Positions 1 through 15,559 of a stretch of DNA of 64,000 nt are shown piece after piece (positions within the stretch are counted from its first letter, which is position 1; each line of letters begins with the position of its first letter). A model generated the notes under the pieces. The model ran no database searches. It worked only from the letters and a program-made list of their open reading frames with translations, and was not told the origin of the DNA. Source of the DNA: Staphylococcus saccharolyticus (lineage in GTDB: Bacteria; Bacillota; Bacilli; Staphylococcales; Staphylococcaceae); the NCBI RefSeq assembly GCF_900458815.1, contig NZ_UHDZ01000001.1, positions 1 to 64,000 on the forward strand. Reading direction: 5' to 3'. A program made the translations under genes and the position numbers.

Positions 1-1368
1 ATGGAGTTATTTATGACAGAGAAGGAAATTTGGGATAACGTTTTAGAAATCGCCCAAGAAAGAATTTCACATACCAGCTATCATACATTTATAAAAGATA
101 CGCAACTCTATTCACTTAAAAATGACGAAGCCATTATATTAGTAAGTCTGCCTTTTAATGCGAGTTGGCTCAATCAGAGATACTCAGAAATTATGCAGGC
201 TATTATATATGACGTCATCGGTTACGAAGTGAAACCACATTTTATTTCGGAAGATGAACTTGCAAGATATAACAATGATACAACTAAAGAAACTCTAGAA
301 CCTCAAACACATACTTCCTCCATTGAAGATAATGATTGGGGTAAAGAACAATTTAATATCCACAATACATTTGATACATTTGTAATTGGTCCAGGCAACC
401 GCTTCCCACATGCTGCTAGTTTAGCAGTAGCTGAAGCACCAGCTGAAGCATACAATCCATTATTTATTTATGGAGGCGTAGGTTTAGGAAAAACTCATCT
501 TATGCATGCGATAGGTCATCATGTGCTTAGTAATAAACCAAATGCTAAAGTGATATACACTTCAAGTGAAAAGTTTACAAATGAATTCATTAAATCAATT
601 CGTAATAATGAAACCGAAGCTTTTCGTGAGAAGTATCGTAATATTGATGTTTTACTTATTGATGATATTCAGTTCATCCAAAATAAAGAACAAACACAAG
701 AAGAATTCTTCCATACTTTTAATGAATTGCATCAAAATAATAAACAAATTGTTATCTCTAGTGATCGACCTCCTAAAGAAATTGCTAAACTAGAAGATCG
801 TTTACGTTCTCGTTTTGAATGGGGATTAATCGTTGATATTACACCACCAGACTATGAAACCAGAATGGCTATTCTACAAAAGAAAATTGAAGAAGAAAAT
901 CTTGATATTCCACCTGAAGCTTTGAATTATATTGCTAACCAAATTCAATCAAACATTCGAGAGCTAGAAGGAGCATTAACAAGACTTTTAGCTTATTCCA
1001 AACTTCAAGGTAAACCTATTACTACGGAATTAGCAGCTGAAGCATTGAAAGATATCATTCAAGCACCTAAATCTAAAAAGATTACAATTCAAGATATTCA
1101 AAAGGTTGTTGGACAATACTACAGTGTAAGAATTGAAGATTTTAGCGCGAAAAAGCGTACTAAATCCATTGCTTATCCACGCCAAATAGCAATGTATTTA
1201 TCAAGAGAGCTTACTGATTTTTCACTACCAAAAATCGGTGAAGAATTCGGAGGGCGTGATCATACAACTGTTATCCATGCACATGAAAAAATTGTTAATG
1301 ATATTAAAGCTGATCCAACATTTAAGCAAGAAGTTGAAGATTTAGAAAAAGAAATTAGAAATCAATAG
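1..1368 (+). CDS. dnaA: Chromosomal replication initiator DnaA
   Basis: DnaA is the AAA+ initiator that binds DnaA boxes and melts oriC. The N-terminal DnaB-interacting domain I is followed by a variable linker (about residues 85-120). The AAA+ domain has Walker A GGVGLGKT at 158-165 and Walker B LLIDD near 218-222. The C-terminal box-binding signature GGRDHTT is at 417-423. The length (455 aa) is normal for staphylococci. The frame is open from base 1, but the ATG at 13 is preceded by GGAG at a good distance and matches the usual MxEKEIW start, so the true start is probably 13. It heads the dnaA-dnaN-yaaA-recF-gyrBA cluster. Confidence 0.97.
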   Translation: MELFMTEKEIWDNVLEIAQERISHTSYHTFIKDTQLYSLKNDEAIILVSLPFNASWLNQRYSEIMQAIIYDVIGYEVKPHFISEDELARYNNDTTKETLEPQTHTSSIEDNDWGKEQFNIHNTFDTFVIGPGNRFPHAASLAVAEAPAEAYNPLFIYGGVGLGKTHLMHAIGHHVLSNKPNAKVIYTSSEKFTNEFIKSIRNNETEAFREKYRNIDVLLIDDIQFIQNKEQTQEEFFHTFNELHQNNKQIVISSDRPPKEIAKLEDRLRSRFEWGLIVDITPPDYETRMAILQKKIEEENLDIPPEALNYIANQIQSNIRELEGALTRLLAYSKLQGKPITTELAAEALKDIIQAPKSKKITIQDIQKVVGQYYSVRIEDFSAKKRTKSIAYPRQIAMYLSRELTDFSLPKIGEEFGGRDHTTVIHAHEKIVNDIKADPTFKQEVEDLEKEIRNQ

Positions 1369-1505
1369 TGGGAAATAATTATATCTAAATAAACACAGTT
1401 AATTAGCAGATTTAAAAAGCGTATTAATGGGAATAATTACAATGGAAATTGTATTAGTTATTTTCTTAAAATGTAAAAGACGACTTAACTTATAAACCGA
1501 GTAAT

Positions 1506-1665
1506 TGTGGATAATGTTTAAAAGTAATACACAACATACACATTTTATCCACATGTGTATAACTTTATTTTTACAAGCTTTTTAAGACTTATCCACCAAT
1601 CCACAACGCTTACTACTATTACTATGAATTTAAAACCTATATAATTATATATAAACGACTGGAAG
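1506..1665. other. oriC: oriC-type DnaA-box cluster and AT-rich stretch
   Basis: The 310-bp dnaA-dnaN gap holds perfect TTATCCACA boxes at 1506-1514 (minus) and 1545-1553 (plus). One-mismatch boxes lie at 1554-1562 (TTATACACA, minus) and 1589-1597 (TTATCCACC, plus), with a weaker match at 1597-1605. An AT-rich run follows at about 1625-1665 and could be the unwinding element. In Firmicutes the dnaA-dnaN gap is part of the chromosomal origin. The region must also carry the dnaN promoter, which I cannot place with confidence. Confidence 0.85.
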
Positions 1666-1678
1666 GAGTTTAAATTTA

Positions 1679-2812
1679 ATGATGGAATTCACAATTAAAC
1701 GAGATTATTTTATCAATCAACTTAACAACACATTAAAAGCAATTTCCCCAAGAACAACATTACCAATTTTAACGGGTATCAAAATTGATGCTAAAGAGAA
1801 TGAAGTGATTTTAACTGGATCAGATTCTGAAATCTCAATAGAAATCACAATTCCTAAACAAGTTGATGGAGAAGATATCGTTGAAATCGAAGAAATAGGA
1901 TCAGTTGTACTTTCTGGTCGTTTCTTTGTAGATATAATTAAAAAATTACCTGGTAAAGATGTTAAATTATCTACAAATGAACAATTCCAAACGCTTATTA
2001 CATCAGGTCATTCAGAATTTAATTTAAGTGGTTTAGATCCAGATCAATATCCATTATTACCAGAAGTTTCAAGGGATGATGCAATTCAATTATCAGTGAA
2101 AGTTCTTAAGAATATCATTGCGCAAACAAATTTCGCAGTGTCCACCTCAGAAACACGCCCAGTACTTACGGGTGTAAACTGGTTTATACAAGATAATAAA
2201 TTAATATGCACAGCTACCGATTCACACCGCTTGGCTTTAAGAAAGTTACAACTAGAAGATGAATCTGAAAATAAAAATGTCATCATTCCTGGTAAAGCTC
2301 TATCTGAATTAAATAAAATTATGAGTGACAATGATGAAGAAATTGATATTTTCTTCGCATCTAACCAAGTGCTATTTAAAATAGGAAACGTTAACTTTAT
2401 TTCACGTTTACTTGAAGGTCATTATCCTGATACAACACGCTTATTCCCAGAAAATTATGAAATTAAATTAGGAATTAGTAATGATGATTTCTATCATGCC
2501 ATTGATCGTGCATCTTTATTAGCACGCGAAGGTGGTAATAATGTTATTAAATTAAGTACAGGTAATGAGCTAGTAGAATTATCTTCAACATCACCTGAGA
2601 TTGGTACGGTGAAAGAAGAAGTAACTGTAAATGATGTTGAAGGTGGAAATCTAAAAATATCATTCAACTCAAAATACATGATGGATGCACTAAAAGCTAT
2701 TGATAATGATGATGTTGAAGTGGAATTCTTTGGCACAATGAAACCATTTATTTTAAAACCTAAAGACGATGATTCAGTAACGCAATTGATTTTGCCAATC
2801 AGAACTTACTAG
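1679..2812 (+). CDS. dnaN: DNA polymerase III beta sliding clamp
   Basis: DnaN is the ring-shaped processivity clamp that tethers the replicative polymerases to DNA. Its 377 residues are the normal length, with three repeated clamp folds. It begins MMEFTIKRDYF and ends LILPIRTY, the typical clamp C-terminus that helps form the partner-binding pocket. Two tandem ATGs (1679 and 1682) follow AAGGAG. The first is kept because its spacing is nearer to optimal and staphylococcal DnaN usually starts MMEF. It lies directly downstream of the origin region and is followed by a strong terminator. Confidence 0.97.
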   Translation: MMEFTIKRDYFINQLNNTLKAISPRTTLPILTGIKIDAKENEVILTGSDSEISIEITIPKQVDGEDIVEIEEIGSVVLSGRFFVDIIKKLPGKDVKLSTNEQFQTLITSGHSEFNLSGLDPDQYPLLPEVSRDDAIQLSVKVLKNIIAQTNFAVSTSETRPVLTGVNWFIQDNKLICTATDSHRLALRKLQLEDESENKNVIIPGKALSELNKIMSDNDEEIDIFFASNQVLFKIGNVNFISRLLEGHYPDTTRLFPENYEIKLGISNDDFYHAIDRASLLAREGGNNVIKLSTGNELVELSSTSPEIGTVKEEVTVNDVEGGNLKISFNSKYMMDALKAIDNDDVEVEFFGTMKPFILKPKDDDSVTQLILPIRTY

Positions 2813-2856
2813 TTGATAGTTAATATTTTTAATAAATTTTAGTTAAATATTCTAAT

Positions 2857-2891
2857 AAAAAAGAGACTGTCTAAATGGCAATCTCTTTTTG
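2857..2891 (+). terminator. Rho-independent terminator after dnaN
   Basis: AAAGAGA and TCTCTTT arms flank a short loop and a T-run follows. It separates dnaA-dnaN from the yaaA-recF-gyr operon. The rest of the gap up to 3178 is AT-rich and holds only the likely yaaA promoter. Confidence 0.8.
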
Positions 2892-3114
2892 TTATTTTAA
2901 ATTTCATTTTAAAGTCAGTAAGCACTTGTTTTAGAAACAAAAATAAAATTTTGGTAGGAATTTATCCTAACTAGGAAAATTGAGCAAAATGCCCCTCTAA
3001 ATTTAAATATCATTGATATCATGAAGAATGAGCCAATAATATTTATAAAATTTAGAGCAGTTTTTGATAAAATAAAATATATATCAAAGTAAACGATTTC
3101 ATTCTTTATTTTAA

Positions 3115-3143
3115 ATGAAATTCAAAGTAAAAAACGGTATAAT
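3115..3143 (+). promoter_or_regulatory. Candidate promoter of yaaA-recF-gyrBA
   Basis: A consensus TATAAT lies at 3138-3143, about 35 bases before the yaaA start. At the 17-bp spacing there is only a weak -35 (ATGAAA, 3115-3120). The upstream part of the gap (2892-3114) shows no further recognisable element. Confidence 0.45.
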
Positions 3144-3178
3144 ATACTAATGACACATAAAGAAACGGAGTGATAATT

Positions 3179-3411
3179 TTGGTTCAAGAAGTTGTTGTTG
3201 AAGGAAACATAACTTTAGATCAATTTCTTAAAACTGAGAGCATTATAGAATCTGGGGGACAAGCAAAATGGTTTCTACAAGATTTCGAAGTTTTAATTAA
3301 TGGAGAACGAGAAACACGTCGTGGCAAAAAATTAGAACATAATGACCGAATTGATATTACAGATATACCTGAAGATACGGGTTCTTTTTTAATCATCCAT
3401 CAAGGTGAACA

Positions 3412-3415
<4 letters not shown>
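3179..3415 (+). CDS. yaaA: S4-domain RNA-binding protein YaaA
   Basis: This is a small S4-like RNA-binding protein of 78 aa that is always found between dnaN and recF in Firmicutes; its precise role is unknown. The S4 core is visible as [13 protein letters not shown] followed by [19 protein letters not shown] at 3170 is in frame but overlaps the ribosome-binding site. TTG at 3179 gives the family-typical MVQEVVVEG start eight bases after GGAG, so it is preferred. The stop overlaps the recF start (ATGA), which implies translational coupling. Confidence 0.9.
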
Positions 3416-6463
<3,048 letters not shown>

Positions 6464-6498
6464 GCATTATGAACTGAACATTTGAAGGAGGACTCTTG

Positions 6499-9102
6499 AT
6501 GGCTGAATTACCTCAATCAAGAATTAATGAACGAAATATAACCAGTGAAATGCGTGAATCATTCTTAGACTATGCCATGAGTGTTATTGTTTCTCGTGCA
6601 TTACCTGATGTTAGAGATGGATTAAAGCCAGTACATCGTCGTATCCTGTATGGTTTAAATGAACAAGGTATGACGCCTGACAAACCTTATAAGAAATCGG
6701 CACGTATTGTTGGGGACGTCATGGGTAAATATCACCCTCATGGTGACTCTTCAATCTATGAAGCAATGGTAAGAATGGCTCAAGATTTTAGTTATCGTTA
6801 TCCACTTGTTGATGGGCAAGGTAACTTTGGTTCAATGGATGGTGATGGTGCCGCAGCTATGCGTTATACCGAAGCCCGTATGACTAAAATTACTTTAGAA
6901 CTTTTACGTGATATTAACAAAGATACAATTGATTTTATTGACAACTATGATGGTAATGAAAGAGAGCCGTCAGTTTTACCTGCACGTTTCCCTAACTTAT
7001 TAGTAAATGGTGCCGCAGGAATTGCCGTTGGTATGGCTACTAATATTCCTCCTCACAATTTAACTGAAGTCATTGATGGAGTACTTAGTTTAAGTAAGAA
7101 TCCTAATATTAAAATTAATGAATTGATGGAAGATATTCAAGGTCCTGATTTTCCTACGGCAGGTTTAATTCTAGGGAAAAGTGGTATTCGTCGTGCTTAT
7201 GAAACAGGTCGCGGTTCAATTCAAATGCGTTCACGTGCTGAAATAGAAGAACGTGGTGGTGGACGTCAACGTATTATAGTTACTGAAATACCTTTCCAAG
7301 TTAATAAAGCACGAATGATAGAAAAGATTGCGGAACTTGTAAGAGATAAAAAAATTGAAGGTATTACAGATTTACGTGATGAAACAAGTTTACGTACAGG
7401 TGTTAGAATAGTTATTGATATACGAAAAGATGCAAATGCGAGTGTTATATTAAACAATTTATATAAACAAACACCATTGCAAACGTCATTCGGTGTGAAT
7501 ATGATTGCATTGGTGAATGGTAGGCCTAAGTTAATTAACTTAAAAGAAGCACTCATTCACTATTTAGAGCATCAAAAAACAGTTGTAAGACGTCGTACTG
7601 AATATAATTTAAGAAAAGCTAAAGACCGTGCGCATATATTAGAAGGTCTACGTATTGCCCTTGATCATATCGATGAAATTATTACTACAATTCGTGAATC
7701 AGAAACAGATAAAATTGCGATGGAAAGCTTACAAGAGAAATTTAAACTTTCTGAACGACAAGCTCAAGCAATTTTAGATATGCGTTTAAGACGTTTAACA
7801 GGCTTAGAACGAGATAAGATTGAATCTGAATATAAAGAGCTTCTTGAATATATTAAAGAGTTGGAAGAAATTTTAGCTGATGAGGAAGTTCTACTTCAAT
7901 TAGTTCGAGATGAACTCTCTGAAATTAAAGAACGTTTTGGAGATGAACGTCGTACTGAAATTCAATTAGGTGGCTTAGATGATCTTGAAGATGAAGATTT
8001 AATTCCTGAAGAACAAATTGTCATAACATTAAGTCATAATAATTATATTAAACGCTTACCAGTATCTACATATCGTTCTCAAAACCGTGGTGGTCGTGGC
8101 GTACAAGGTATGAATACATTGGAAGAAGACTTTGTAAGTCAATTAGTAACGCTAAGTACACATGATCATGTTCTCTTCTTTACCAATAAAGGTCGTGTCT
8201 ACAAACTCAAAGGTTACGAAGTACCTGAACTTTCACGACAATCTAAAGGTATTCCCGTTGTTAATGCGATAGAACTTGAGAACGATGAGAATATTAGTAC
8301 GATGATTGCCGTTAAAGATCTTGAAAGTGAAGATGATTACCTTGTATTTGCGACAAAACGAGGTATCGTAAAACGTTCATCATTAAGTAACTTTTCTCGT
8401 ATCAATAGAAATGGTAAAATAGCGATTAATTTCAAAGAAGATGACGAATTAATTGCGGTACGTTTAACTAATGGTAATGAAGATATTTTAATTGGTACAG
8501 CGCATGCATCACTTATTAGATTCCCAGAATCTACATTGCGTCCTTTAGGTCGAACTGCAGCAGGTGTTAAGGGTATCACACTACGCGAAGGTGATATCGT
8601 AGTAGGTCTTGATGTTGCACTTGCAGAAAGTGAAGATGAAGTCTTAGTTGTTACTGAAAATGGTTATGGTAAACGTACACCAGTAAGTGAGTATCGATTA
8701 TCTAATCGTGGTGGTAAAGGTATTAAGACAGCTACAATCACAGAACGTAATGGAAATATCGTTTGTATTACAACCGTTACTGGCGAAGAAGACTTAATGG
8801 TTGTAACTAACTCGGGTGTCATTATTCGAATTGATGTTCATGACATTTCTCAAAATGGACGTGCTGCTCAAGGTGTCCGTCTAATGAAACTAGGCGATGG
8901 TCAATTTGTTTCAACAGTTGCTAAGGTTAAAGAAGAAGAGCTACAAGATGAAGATAGTGATGAACAATCTTCTAATGAAGAAACAACGGTAAATGTAGAA
9001 ACAAGTGATAATGATGGTCACATTGATTTAAGACAAGACTTCATGGATCGTGTGAATGAAGATATCGAAAGTGCATCTGATAATGAAAATAGTGATGAAT
9101 AA
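6499..9102 (+). CDS. gyrA: DNA gyrase subunit A
   Basis: GyrA is the DNA breakage-rejoining subunit. The catalytic tyrosine is Tyr123 in AAMRYTEAR. The quinolone-determining positions read Ser84, Ser85 and Glu88 (HGDSSIYE), which are wild type, so no gyrA-based fluoroquinolone resistance is expected. The beta-pinwheel domain with the GyrA box (QNRGGRGV, near 8082-8105) follows, and the acidic, low-complexity tail is typical of staphylococci. ATG 6499 follows GAAGGAGG; the TTG one codon earlier is ignored. It lies 35 bases after gyrB. Confidence 0.97.
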   Translation: MAELPQSRINERNITSEMRESFLDYAMSVIVSRALPDVRDGLKPVHRRILYGLNEQGMTPDKPYKKSARIVGDVMGKYHPHGDSSIYEAMVRMAQDFSYRYPLVDGQGNFGSMDGDGAAAMRYTEARMTKITLELLRDINKDTIDFIDNYDGNEREPSVLPARFPNLLVNGAAGIAVGMATNIPPHNLTEVIDGVLSLSKNPNIKINELMEDIQGPDFPTAGLILGKSGIRRAYETGRGSIQMRSRAEIEERGGGRQRIIVTEIPFQVNKARMIEKIAELVRDKKIEGITDLRDETSLRTGVRIVIDIRKDANASVILNNLYKQTPLQTSFGVNMIALVNGRPKLINLKEALIHYLEHQKTVVRRRTEYNLRKAKDRAHILEGLRIALDHIDEIITTIRESETDKIAMESLQEKFKLSERQAQAILDMRLRRLTGLERDKIESEYKELLEYIKELEEILADEEVLLQLVRDELSEIKERFGDERRTEIQLGGLDDLEDEDLIPEEQIVITLSHNNYIKRLPVSTYRSQNRGGRGVQGMNTLEEDFVSQLVTLSTHDHVLFFTNKGRVYKLKGYEVPELSRQSKGIPVVNAIELENDENISTMIAVKDLESEDDYLVFATKRGIVKRSSLSNFSRINRNGKIAINFKEDDELIAVRLTNGNEDILIGTAHASLIRFPESTLRPLGRTAAGVKGITLREGDIVVGLDVALAESEDEVLVVTENGYGKRTPVSEYRLSNRGGKGIKTATITERNGNIVCITTVTGEEDLMVVTNSGVIIRIDVHDISQNGRAAQGVRLMKLGDGQFVSTVAKVKEEELQDEDSDEQSSNEETTVNVETSDNDGHIDLRQDFMDRVNEDIESASDNENSDE

Positions 9103-9118
9103 CATATAATATAAAAAG

Positions 9119-9157
9119 CAAGTTCTGACATCATAAGGTGTGAGAACTTGTTTTTTT
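9119..9157 (+). terminator. Terminator after gyrA
   Basis: CAAGTTCT and AGAACTTG form the stem, with a loop of about 16 bases, followed by seven T residues. It ends the yaaA-recF-gyrBA transcript. Confidence 0.85.
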
Positions 9158-9224
9158 AGACTTACCTATTTTCTAAGGATGTCTAAATTATTTAAAGAAA
9201 CACACGCTTAACATGCTTTAAAAT

Positions 9225-9252
9225 GAAAAAAGCTATGCTAGGCATGTTTTTT
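9225..9252 (-). terminator. Weak, possibly bidirectional terminator after nnrD
   Basis: A short dyad around ATGC/GCAT is flanked by an A-run on one side and a T-run on the other. It lies between the converging gyrA and nnrD. The stem is imperfect. Confidence 0.5.
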
Positions 9253-9260
9253 AATAACTA

Positions 9261-10076
9261 TTAACCTTCTAATTCTTTCATTACATATGGAATCTCACTG
9301 ATTAATCGAGAAGGTGGTACTACATACATTTTATCAGAAAGTTTTTCACCAATGTAGCTATGCATGTATGTAGCACTTGTCACTGCATCTTTAAAATTAT
9401 CAAATTGTCCAACGAAACTTGTAATCATACCAGCAAGTGTATCCCCCATACCACCAGTAGCCATCGCAGGTGTACCAATAGGTAGTTTGTAGACTTCATC
9501 ATTATTAAAGTAGATTTCTGTACCATGCTTTTTTAGTACAACGGTAGCACCTAAACGCTCAACCGCTTCAAGATTGTGCTCATAAGTTTGTTCTTCAATT
9601 GAAATGCTACTTAAACGTTCCCATTCTTTCTGATGTGGTGTGAAAACAACACGACACGTTGGAATTTGAGGTTTCAACTTACTAAATATAGTGATGGCAT
9701 CCCCATCAACAATTAAGTTTTGATGTGGCTGTATATTTTGAAGTAAAAATGTAATGGCATTATTACCTTTAAAATCGATACCTAGACCTGGTCCAATTAG
9801 AATACTATCAGTCGCTTCAATCATTTTTGTTAGCATTTTCGTATCATTAATATCAATAACCATTGCTTCAGGACAACGAGAGTGTAACGCAGCATGATTA
9901 TTAGGATGAGTTGCTACAGTAATTAAACCACTGCCACTATAAACGCAAGCACGTGCAGCAAGCATAATCGCGCCACCCATATTAGCAGAACCACCAATTA
10001 ATAAGATTTTGCCATAATCACCTTTATGCGTTTCATCTTTTCTTATAGGAATGTTAACTGAGTTTAACGTTTCCAT
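9261..10076 (-). CDS. nnrD: ADP-dependent NAD(P)H-hydrate dehydratase
   Basis: This is a YjeF C-terminal-type (ribokinase-like) enzyme that repairs hydrated NAD(P)H using ADP or ATP. The motifs seen are KILLIGGSANMGGA at the N-terminus, IGPGLG, VDGDAI and the phosphate-binding GGMGDTLAG near the C-terminus. The length is 271 aa. It stands alone between gyrA and hutH on the opposite strand, as in other staphylococci. A good ribosome-binding site (GGGAGG) precedes the ATG at 10076. Confidence 0.93.
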   Translation of the reverse strand: METLNSVNIPIRKDETHKGDYGKILLIGGSANMGGAIMLAARACVYSGSGLITVATHPNNHAALHSRCPEAMVIDINDTKMLTKMIEATDSILIGPGLGIDFKGNNAITFLLQNIQPHQNLIVDGDAITIFSKLKPQIPTCRVVFTPHQKEWERLSSISIEEQTYEHNLEAVERLGATVVLKKHGTEIYFNNDEVYKLPIGTPAMATGGMGDTLAGMITSFVGQFDNFKDAVTSATYMHSYIGEKLSDKMYVVPPSRLISEIPYVMKELEG

Positions 10077-10424
10077 AATACTTAACCTCCCTAAAAAGTA
10101 ATGTTTTAAATAGTTGTAAAAGTTATTAGATTAAAAGCTAAAACTCGCATGAGGAGTTTTTGTTTTAACTATATTTAAATAAACAGTCATTTTACTTACT
10201 TTGAGTCTTCTCTTATATAAATACAATAGAAAATACTATACCTGTAAATGACTTTCGTCAATAGTTTATTCAAACTCTTTATATTGAGATGACTAAGTTA
10301 CTTATTTTATCCGTCAAATCCTATATTATATATACTTTAATTCATTAAAATAGCACATTAATAATATATTATTAAATTTTAAAAATATATTATTATTAAA
10401 ATTTCATATAAAGGGATTGTTTCA
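10077..10424. other. Intergenic region between divergent nnrD and hutH
   Basis: This is an AT-rich, 348-bp region that must hold the promoters of both divergent genes. I see runs of T/A with many TATAAT-like words but no pair of boxes that I can assign. Confidence 0.5.
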
Positions 10425-11927
10425 ATGATATTATTTTTAGATAGGGAGTCATTAACGATTAAAGAGATTAAGAAACTTTTAAATCAAGATTTACATATTG
10501 ATATTAGAGAAGAAGCACTTGAGTGCGTAAGGAATAGTTGTCAAGTTGTTGAACGTATTATTGAAAAAAAGGAAACGATGTATGGTATCACTACAGGCTT
10601 CGGTTTATTTAGTGATGTTCGCATTGATTCAGGACAATATAATGAATTACAAGTCAACCTAATACGTTCGCATGCATGTAGTATAGGGGAGCCATTTTCA
10701 GAAGAAGTTGCATTAGTCATGATGATATTACGCCTAAACACATTGTTGAAGGGTCACTCTGGGGTAACACTAGAATTAGTAGAACAATTGAAATACTTTA
10801 TTAATGAACGCATCATCCCAGTCATTCCTCAACAAGGTTCTTTAGGGGCATACGGAGATCTTGCATCCTTATCTCATCTGGCACTCGGACTTATAGGAGA
10901 AGGTGATGTTTATTATGACAGTCAACAACTAACAAGCTTTGATGTCTTAGATAAATTAGGACGTAAGCCACTAAAATTACAAGCTAAAGAAGGGTTAGCG
11001 CTTATCGATGGTACCCAAGCGATGACAGCGCAAGGAGTGATTAATTGTATTGAAGCAGAAGACCTGGCGTATCAGGCAGAATGATTGCCTCGCTAACGCA
11101 TCAATCACTTAACGGCATAATTGATGCGTATGATGAATGCGTGCATAAAGATAAGAAACTTTCAAGAACAAATTGAAGTAGCACAACGTATGCGACAATG
11201 ACTTAAAGATTCTCAATTAACGACACATCAAGCTGAGTTACGTGTTCAGGATGCATATACCTTACGTTGTATACCGCAAATTCATGGCGCAAGCTTTCAA
11301 GTTTTTAATGATGTTAAAGAGAAGTTAGAATTTGAAATGAACGCTGCCAATGATAATCCGCTTATCTTTGATGAGGGAGATAAAACATTCGTTATTTCTG
11401 GTGGGAACTTCCATTGTCGATCAATAGCATTTACATTAGATCATCTAAAACTCGGTGTAAGTGAATTAGCAAATGTGTCTAAACGGTGTCTAGAACGTTT
11501 AGTTAATCCACAGTTAAATGGTGATTTACCTGCATTTTTAAATCCAGAGCCTGTATTACAGAGTGGTGCAATGATTATGCAGTATGCAGCAGCTAGTCTT
11601 GTTTCGGAAAATAAAACCCTTATACATCCCGCAAGTGTGGACTCCATTCCGTCTTCAGCAAATCAAGAAGACCATGTGTCAATGGGAACTATCGCTTCAA
11701 GACACGGGTATCAAATGATTGAGAATACAAGACGTATGATTGCCATGGAGTATATTGTCGTATTACAAGCTGTTGAAGAAAAAGGTATCAATCAACTTTC
11801 ACCAAAAACCTATGAAAAATATATTGAATACCGTAAAATTGTACCTTCAATCACAAAAGATCGACAATTCCATAAAGATATTGAAGTGGTCTCTCAATAT
11901 TTAAAAGCCCATGCATATTATGAATGA
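10425..11927 (+). pseudogene. hutH: Decayed histidine ammonia-lyase
   Basis: Intact HutH (about 505 aa) turns histidine into urocanate with a self-formed MIO cofactor made from an Ala-Ser-Gly triad. Here the triad reads Ala-Tyr-Gly ([12 protein letters not shown]), so MIO cannot form. The frame also breaks at about 11082: a lost base turns GAATGG into GAATG and gives a TGA. It breaks again near 11150, and a Trp codon is replaced by TGA near 11202. The C-terminal part is open from 11337 to 11927, and conserved residues elsewhere have drifted too. The position between nnrD and serS is ancestral. Confidence 0.93.
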
Positions 11928-11973
11928 AATTTAAATATGAAAGAATGGTTGCAATTTTAAAATAACTTGAAAT

Positions 11974-11981
11974 GTTATAAT
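11974..11981 (+). promoter_or_regulatory. Extended -10 promoter of serS leader
   Basis: TGTTATAAT (extended -10, TATAAT at 11976-11981) lies just upstream of the T-box leader. No convincing -35 is seen at 16-18 bp. Confidence 0.5.
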
Positions 11982-12004
11982 GACTTTGCTATATTAAAAT
12001 TAAC

Positions 12005-13596
<1,592 letters not shown>

Positions 13597-13615
13597 TGTG
13601 ATTTAAATACACAAG

Positions 13616-13658
13616 TGAGTAGATTGGAATCTTTAAGATTCTTGTCTACTCTTTTTAT
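13616..13658 (+). terminator. Terminator after serS
   Basis: A long stem, GAGTAGA with TCTACTC outside and GAATCT with AGATTC inside, is followed by TTTTT. Confidence 0.9.
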
Positions 13659-14065
13659 TTAGAGGAATAGATCTTATCAAACAATAAGTTATACCACCTA
13701 TTTAAGTTTAGAAAAGTTATTAGAATTTGAGACATGTTAGTTTTTGTAAAAGAAAGTCTAGAGTAATTCTTGAAATTCTGTATGTTTTAAAACGTTGTTA
13801 GGAAAGAAATATAATTGAGATGTTTGTCTAACCGAATACAAACGGTAGTCTAAAACAAATGTATAATCTTAATAGTTACAACACGACAGTATTTATTTTT
13901 TAGCCATGTGACAATTTGAGTCTATTAAAATGTCTAGGTGTTGGAAATACTTTTTTTAATTATAAGCGTGATTGCTATGATGCTACTTTTTAGAATAGTA
14001 CTGCCTTCATAATGTAGCATTATAATATTTACAATGATAAATGCATGTTTAAGTATATTGAAAGT
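13659..14065. other. Intergenic region, no gene seen
   Basis: This is AT-rich sequence between the serS terminator and the hlb terminator. I see no coding frame with a ribosome-binding site and no recognisable RNA. Confidence 0.5.
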
Positions 14066-14121
14066 AAAAAAGGAGATATATTAAGAAATCAATGTTTGAT
14101 TTCATTATAGCTCCCTTTTTA
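14066..14121 (-). terminator. Large terminator of the sphingomyelinase gene
   Basis: AAAAAGGAG...CTCCCTTTTT arms enclose a second perfect stem, GAAATCAA/TTGATTTC. The A and T runs make it usable from both sides. It lies 40 bases past the hlb stop. Confidence 0.8.
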
Positions 14122-14160
14122 AGCAATGATATTTAAAAATCTATTTTACATATACTAATG

Positions 14161-15141
14161 TTAATTTGATGCATATGCAGAAAGTGGATAATGATCTGAA
14201 TAGTCGTTATATTTGTAAGTTTTACCCCAAGATTTTACTGACCATTCTGGTGACTTCACTTTGTGTGTATAATTATGCCATGAGCTTGGTTGCGCATGGT
14301 CTCGATCTAATAAAATATAATCTAAATGTTGAGGATCTAATTTAGGATAATTATATTTTGCAATACTGTTGCTTCGTGTATCCCAACTATATTCGTTACC
14401 TTCAAATTGTGTAGGTAATGAAATATTCAAGTTATCAGGCATTTGCTTGAACTCATCTGACCCTTTAATAACATTTAAATCACCGCCGATATATACAGGT
14501 TCATTTTTAGGAATATTTTTATCTTTAATAAATTGTTTAATTTCATTCATTTGACTCTGTCTAATAGTTTGATCTTTTCCTTTAAGACATGTTGGATCTT
14601 CAGCTTGAAGGTGAGTACCGATAATATGTTGATATTTACCATTTTTATTAATTTTAATGTACGCAAAGCCTTTATTACTTAGCTTGTCAGCGCCACAACC
14701 ATTTTTGTAAATATGTTGTTCTTGTTCAACAATTGGCCATTTACTTACAATACCAACACCACCGCTTACTTTTTTAATTTTTCTATAAGAACCAGATGTT
14801 TTTTGCCAACCTTCTGTGCCTTTACCAACAATAGGTGTTTGATAAGGATATTGTGATTGTAAGTTTGTTAAAAGTCGATTTGATGCTTTTTTATCAAATA
14901 ATTCATTAAAAATTACGACATCTTGACCTTGTATATAATCAGCTTTTGAAATTAAATCAGCGCGCTGAGATTGTCCCCAATTGGGATATATTGCTGTAGG
15001 TAAGAAATAAACGTTATGTGTAGTAATTTTAAGGCTGTTTTCAGGACTGCGTTCACTTGCATATGTAACTGTCAAAAATACTAAGAATAAACTACTTAAT
15101 ATGCATAAAGTAGTTAAGATACATTTACGTTGCCAATTCAA
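14161..15141 (-). CDS. hlb: Secreted sphingomyelinase C (beta-haemolysin)
   Basis: This secreted, Mg-dependent neutral sphingomyelinase of the DNase I-like fold splits sphingomyelin into ceramide and phosphocholine. A signal peptide spans about residues 1-30 (hydrophobic ILTTLCILSSLFLVFLTVTYAS). The active-site signatures are all present: metal Glu in FNELFD, GTHLQAED, GGDLNV, HLDYIL and the catalytic His in YSDHYPL. The length of 326 aa is normal. The start is TTG at 15141, eight bases after GAGGTG. It sits alone between serS and azlC, where S. aureus has no such gene. Confidence 0.93.
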   Translation of the reverse strand: MNWQRKCILTTLCILSSLFLVFLTVTYASERSPENSLKITTHNVYFLPTAIYPNWGQSQRADLISKADYIQGQDVVIFNELFDKKASNRLLTNLQSQYPYQTPIVGKGTEGWQKTSGSYRKIKKVSGGVGIVSKWPIVEQEQHIYKNGCGADKLSNKGFAYIKINKNGKYQHIIGTHLQAEDPTCLKGKDQTIRQSQMNEIKQFIKDKNIPKNEPVYIGGDLNVIKGSDEFKQMPDNLNISLPTQFEGNEYSWDTRSNSIAKYNYPKLDPQHLDYILLDRDHAQPSSWHNYTHKVKSPEWSVKSWGKTYKYNDYSDHYPLSAYASN

Positions 15142-15266
15142 TTTTATTACACCTCATTTCATTTGATGGTGTGATTATATCAAACAAAATTAAGTTGTTT
15201 TTGAAAATTACTATATCTAAATAAAATTTTAATAATAAATTAAAAATTTAAGGATGATTTTTTAAA

Positions 15267-15282
15267 ATTGAATGTATTCAAT
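15267..15282. promoter_or_regulatory. Perfect palindrome between hlb and azlC
   Basis: ATTGAAT-GT-ATTCAAT is a perfect 7-2-7 dyad, 126 bases upstream of hlb and within the 418-bp hlb/azlC gap. It could be an operator for either divergent gene; no regulator can be named. The rest of the gap (15142-15559) is AT-rich without genes. Confidence 0.4.
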
Positions 15283-15559
15283 AGAAAGTGTCATTTTTAT
15301 ATTGATTCAAAATTTTATATTTAAAAATTTTTTAGTTTAACAGGATAGGGGATATGAAAAACGAAATTGACTTTAAATATTCAGAAGGAAGTCTAAAAAA
15401 AGAAACAAAATTCTGAAATCTTAAAATGATCATTATAATGGCTTTTTATACATCTGCTTGTCTGACCTCACACATACCGATTTATAATAATATTGAATGT
15501 CATTATGAAATATATTAGACTAACTTTATTATTTTACAAGGGAGAATGGGGCTGATGAA

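Noticed and set aside
566..793. 75-aa frame inside dnaA on the plus strand
   Set aside because: It is an out-of-frame shadow of dnaA with no ribosome-binding site; the same holds for the antisense frames in dnaN, gyrB, gyrA, serS, dnaC and walK.
6499..6900. Quinolone-resistance change in gyrA
   Set aside because: Ser84, Ser85 and Glu88 are the wild-type residues.
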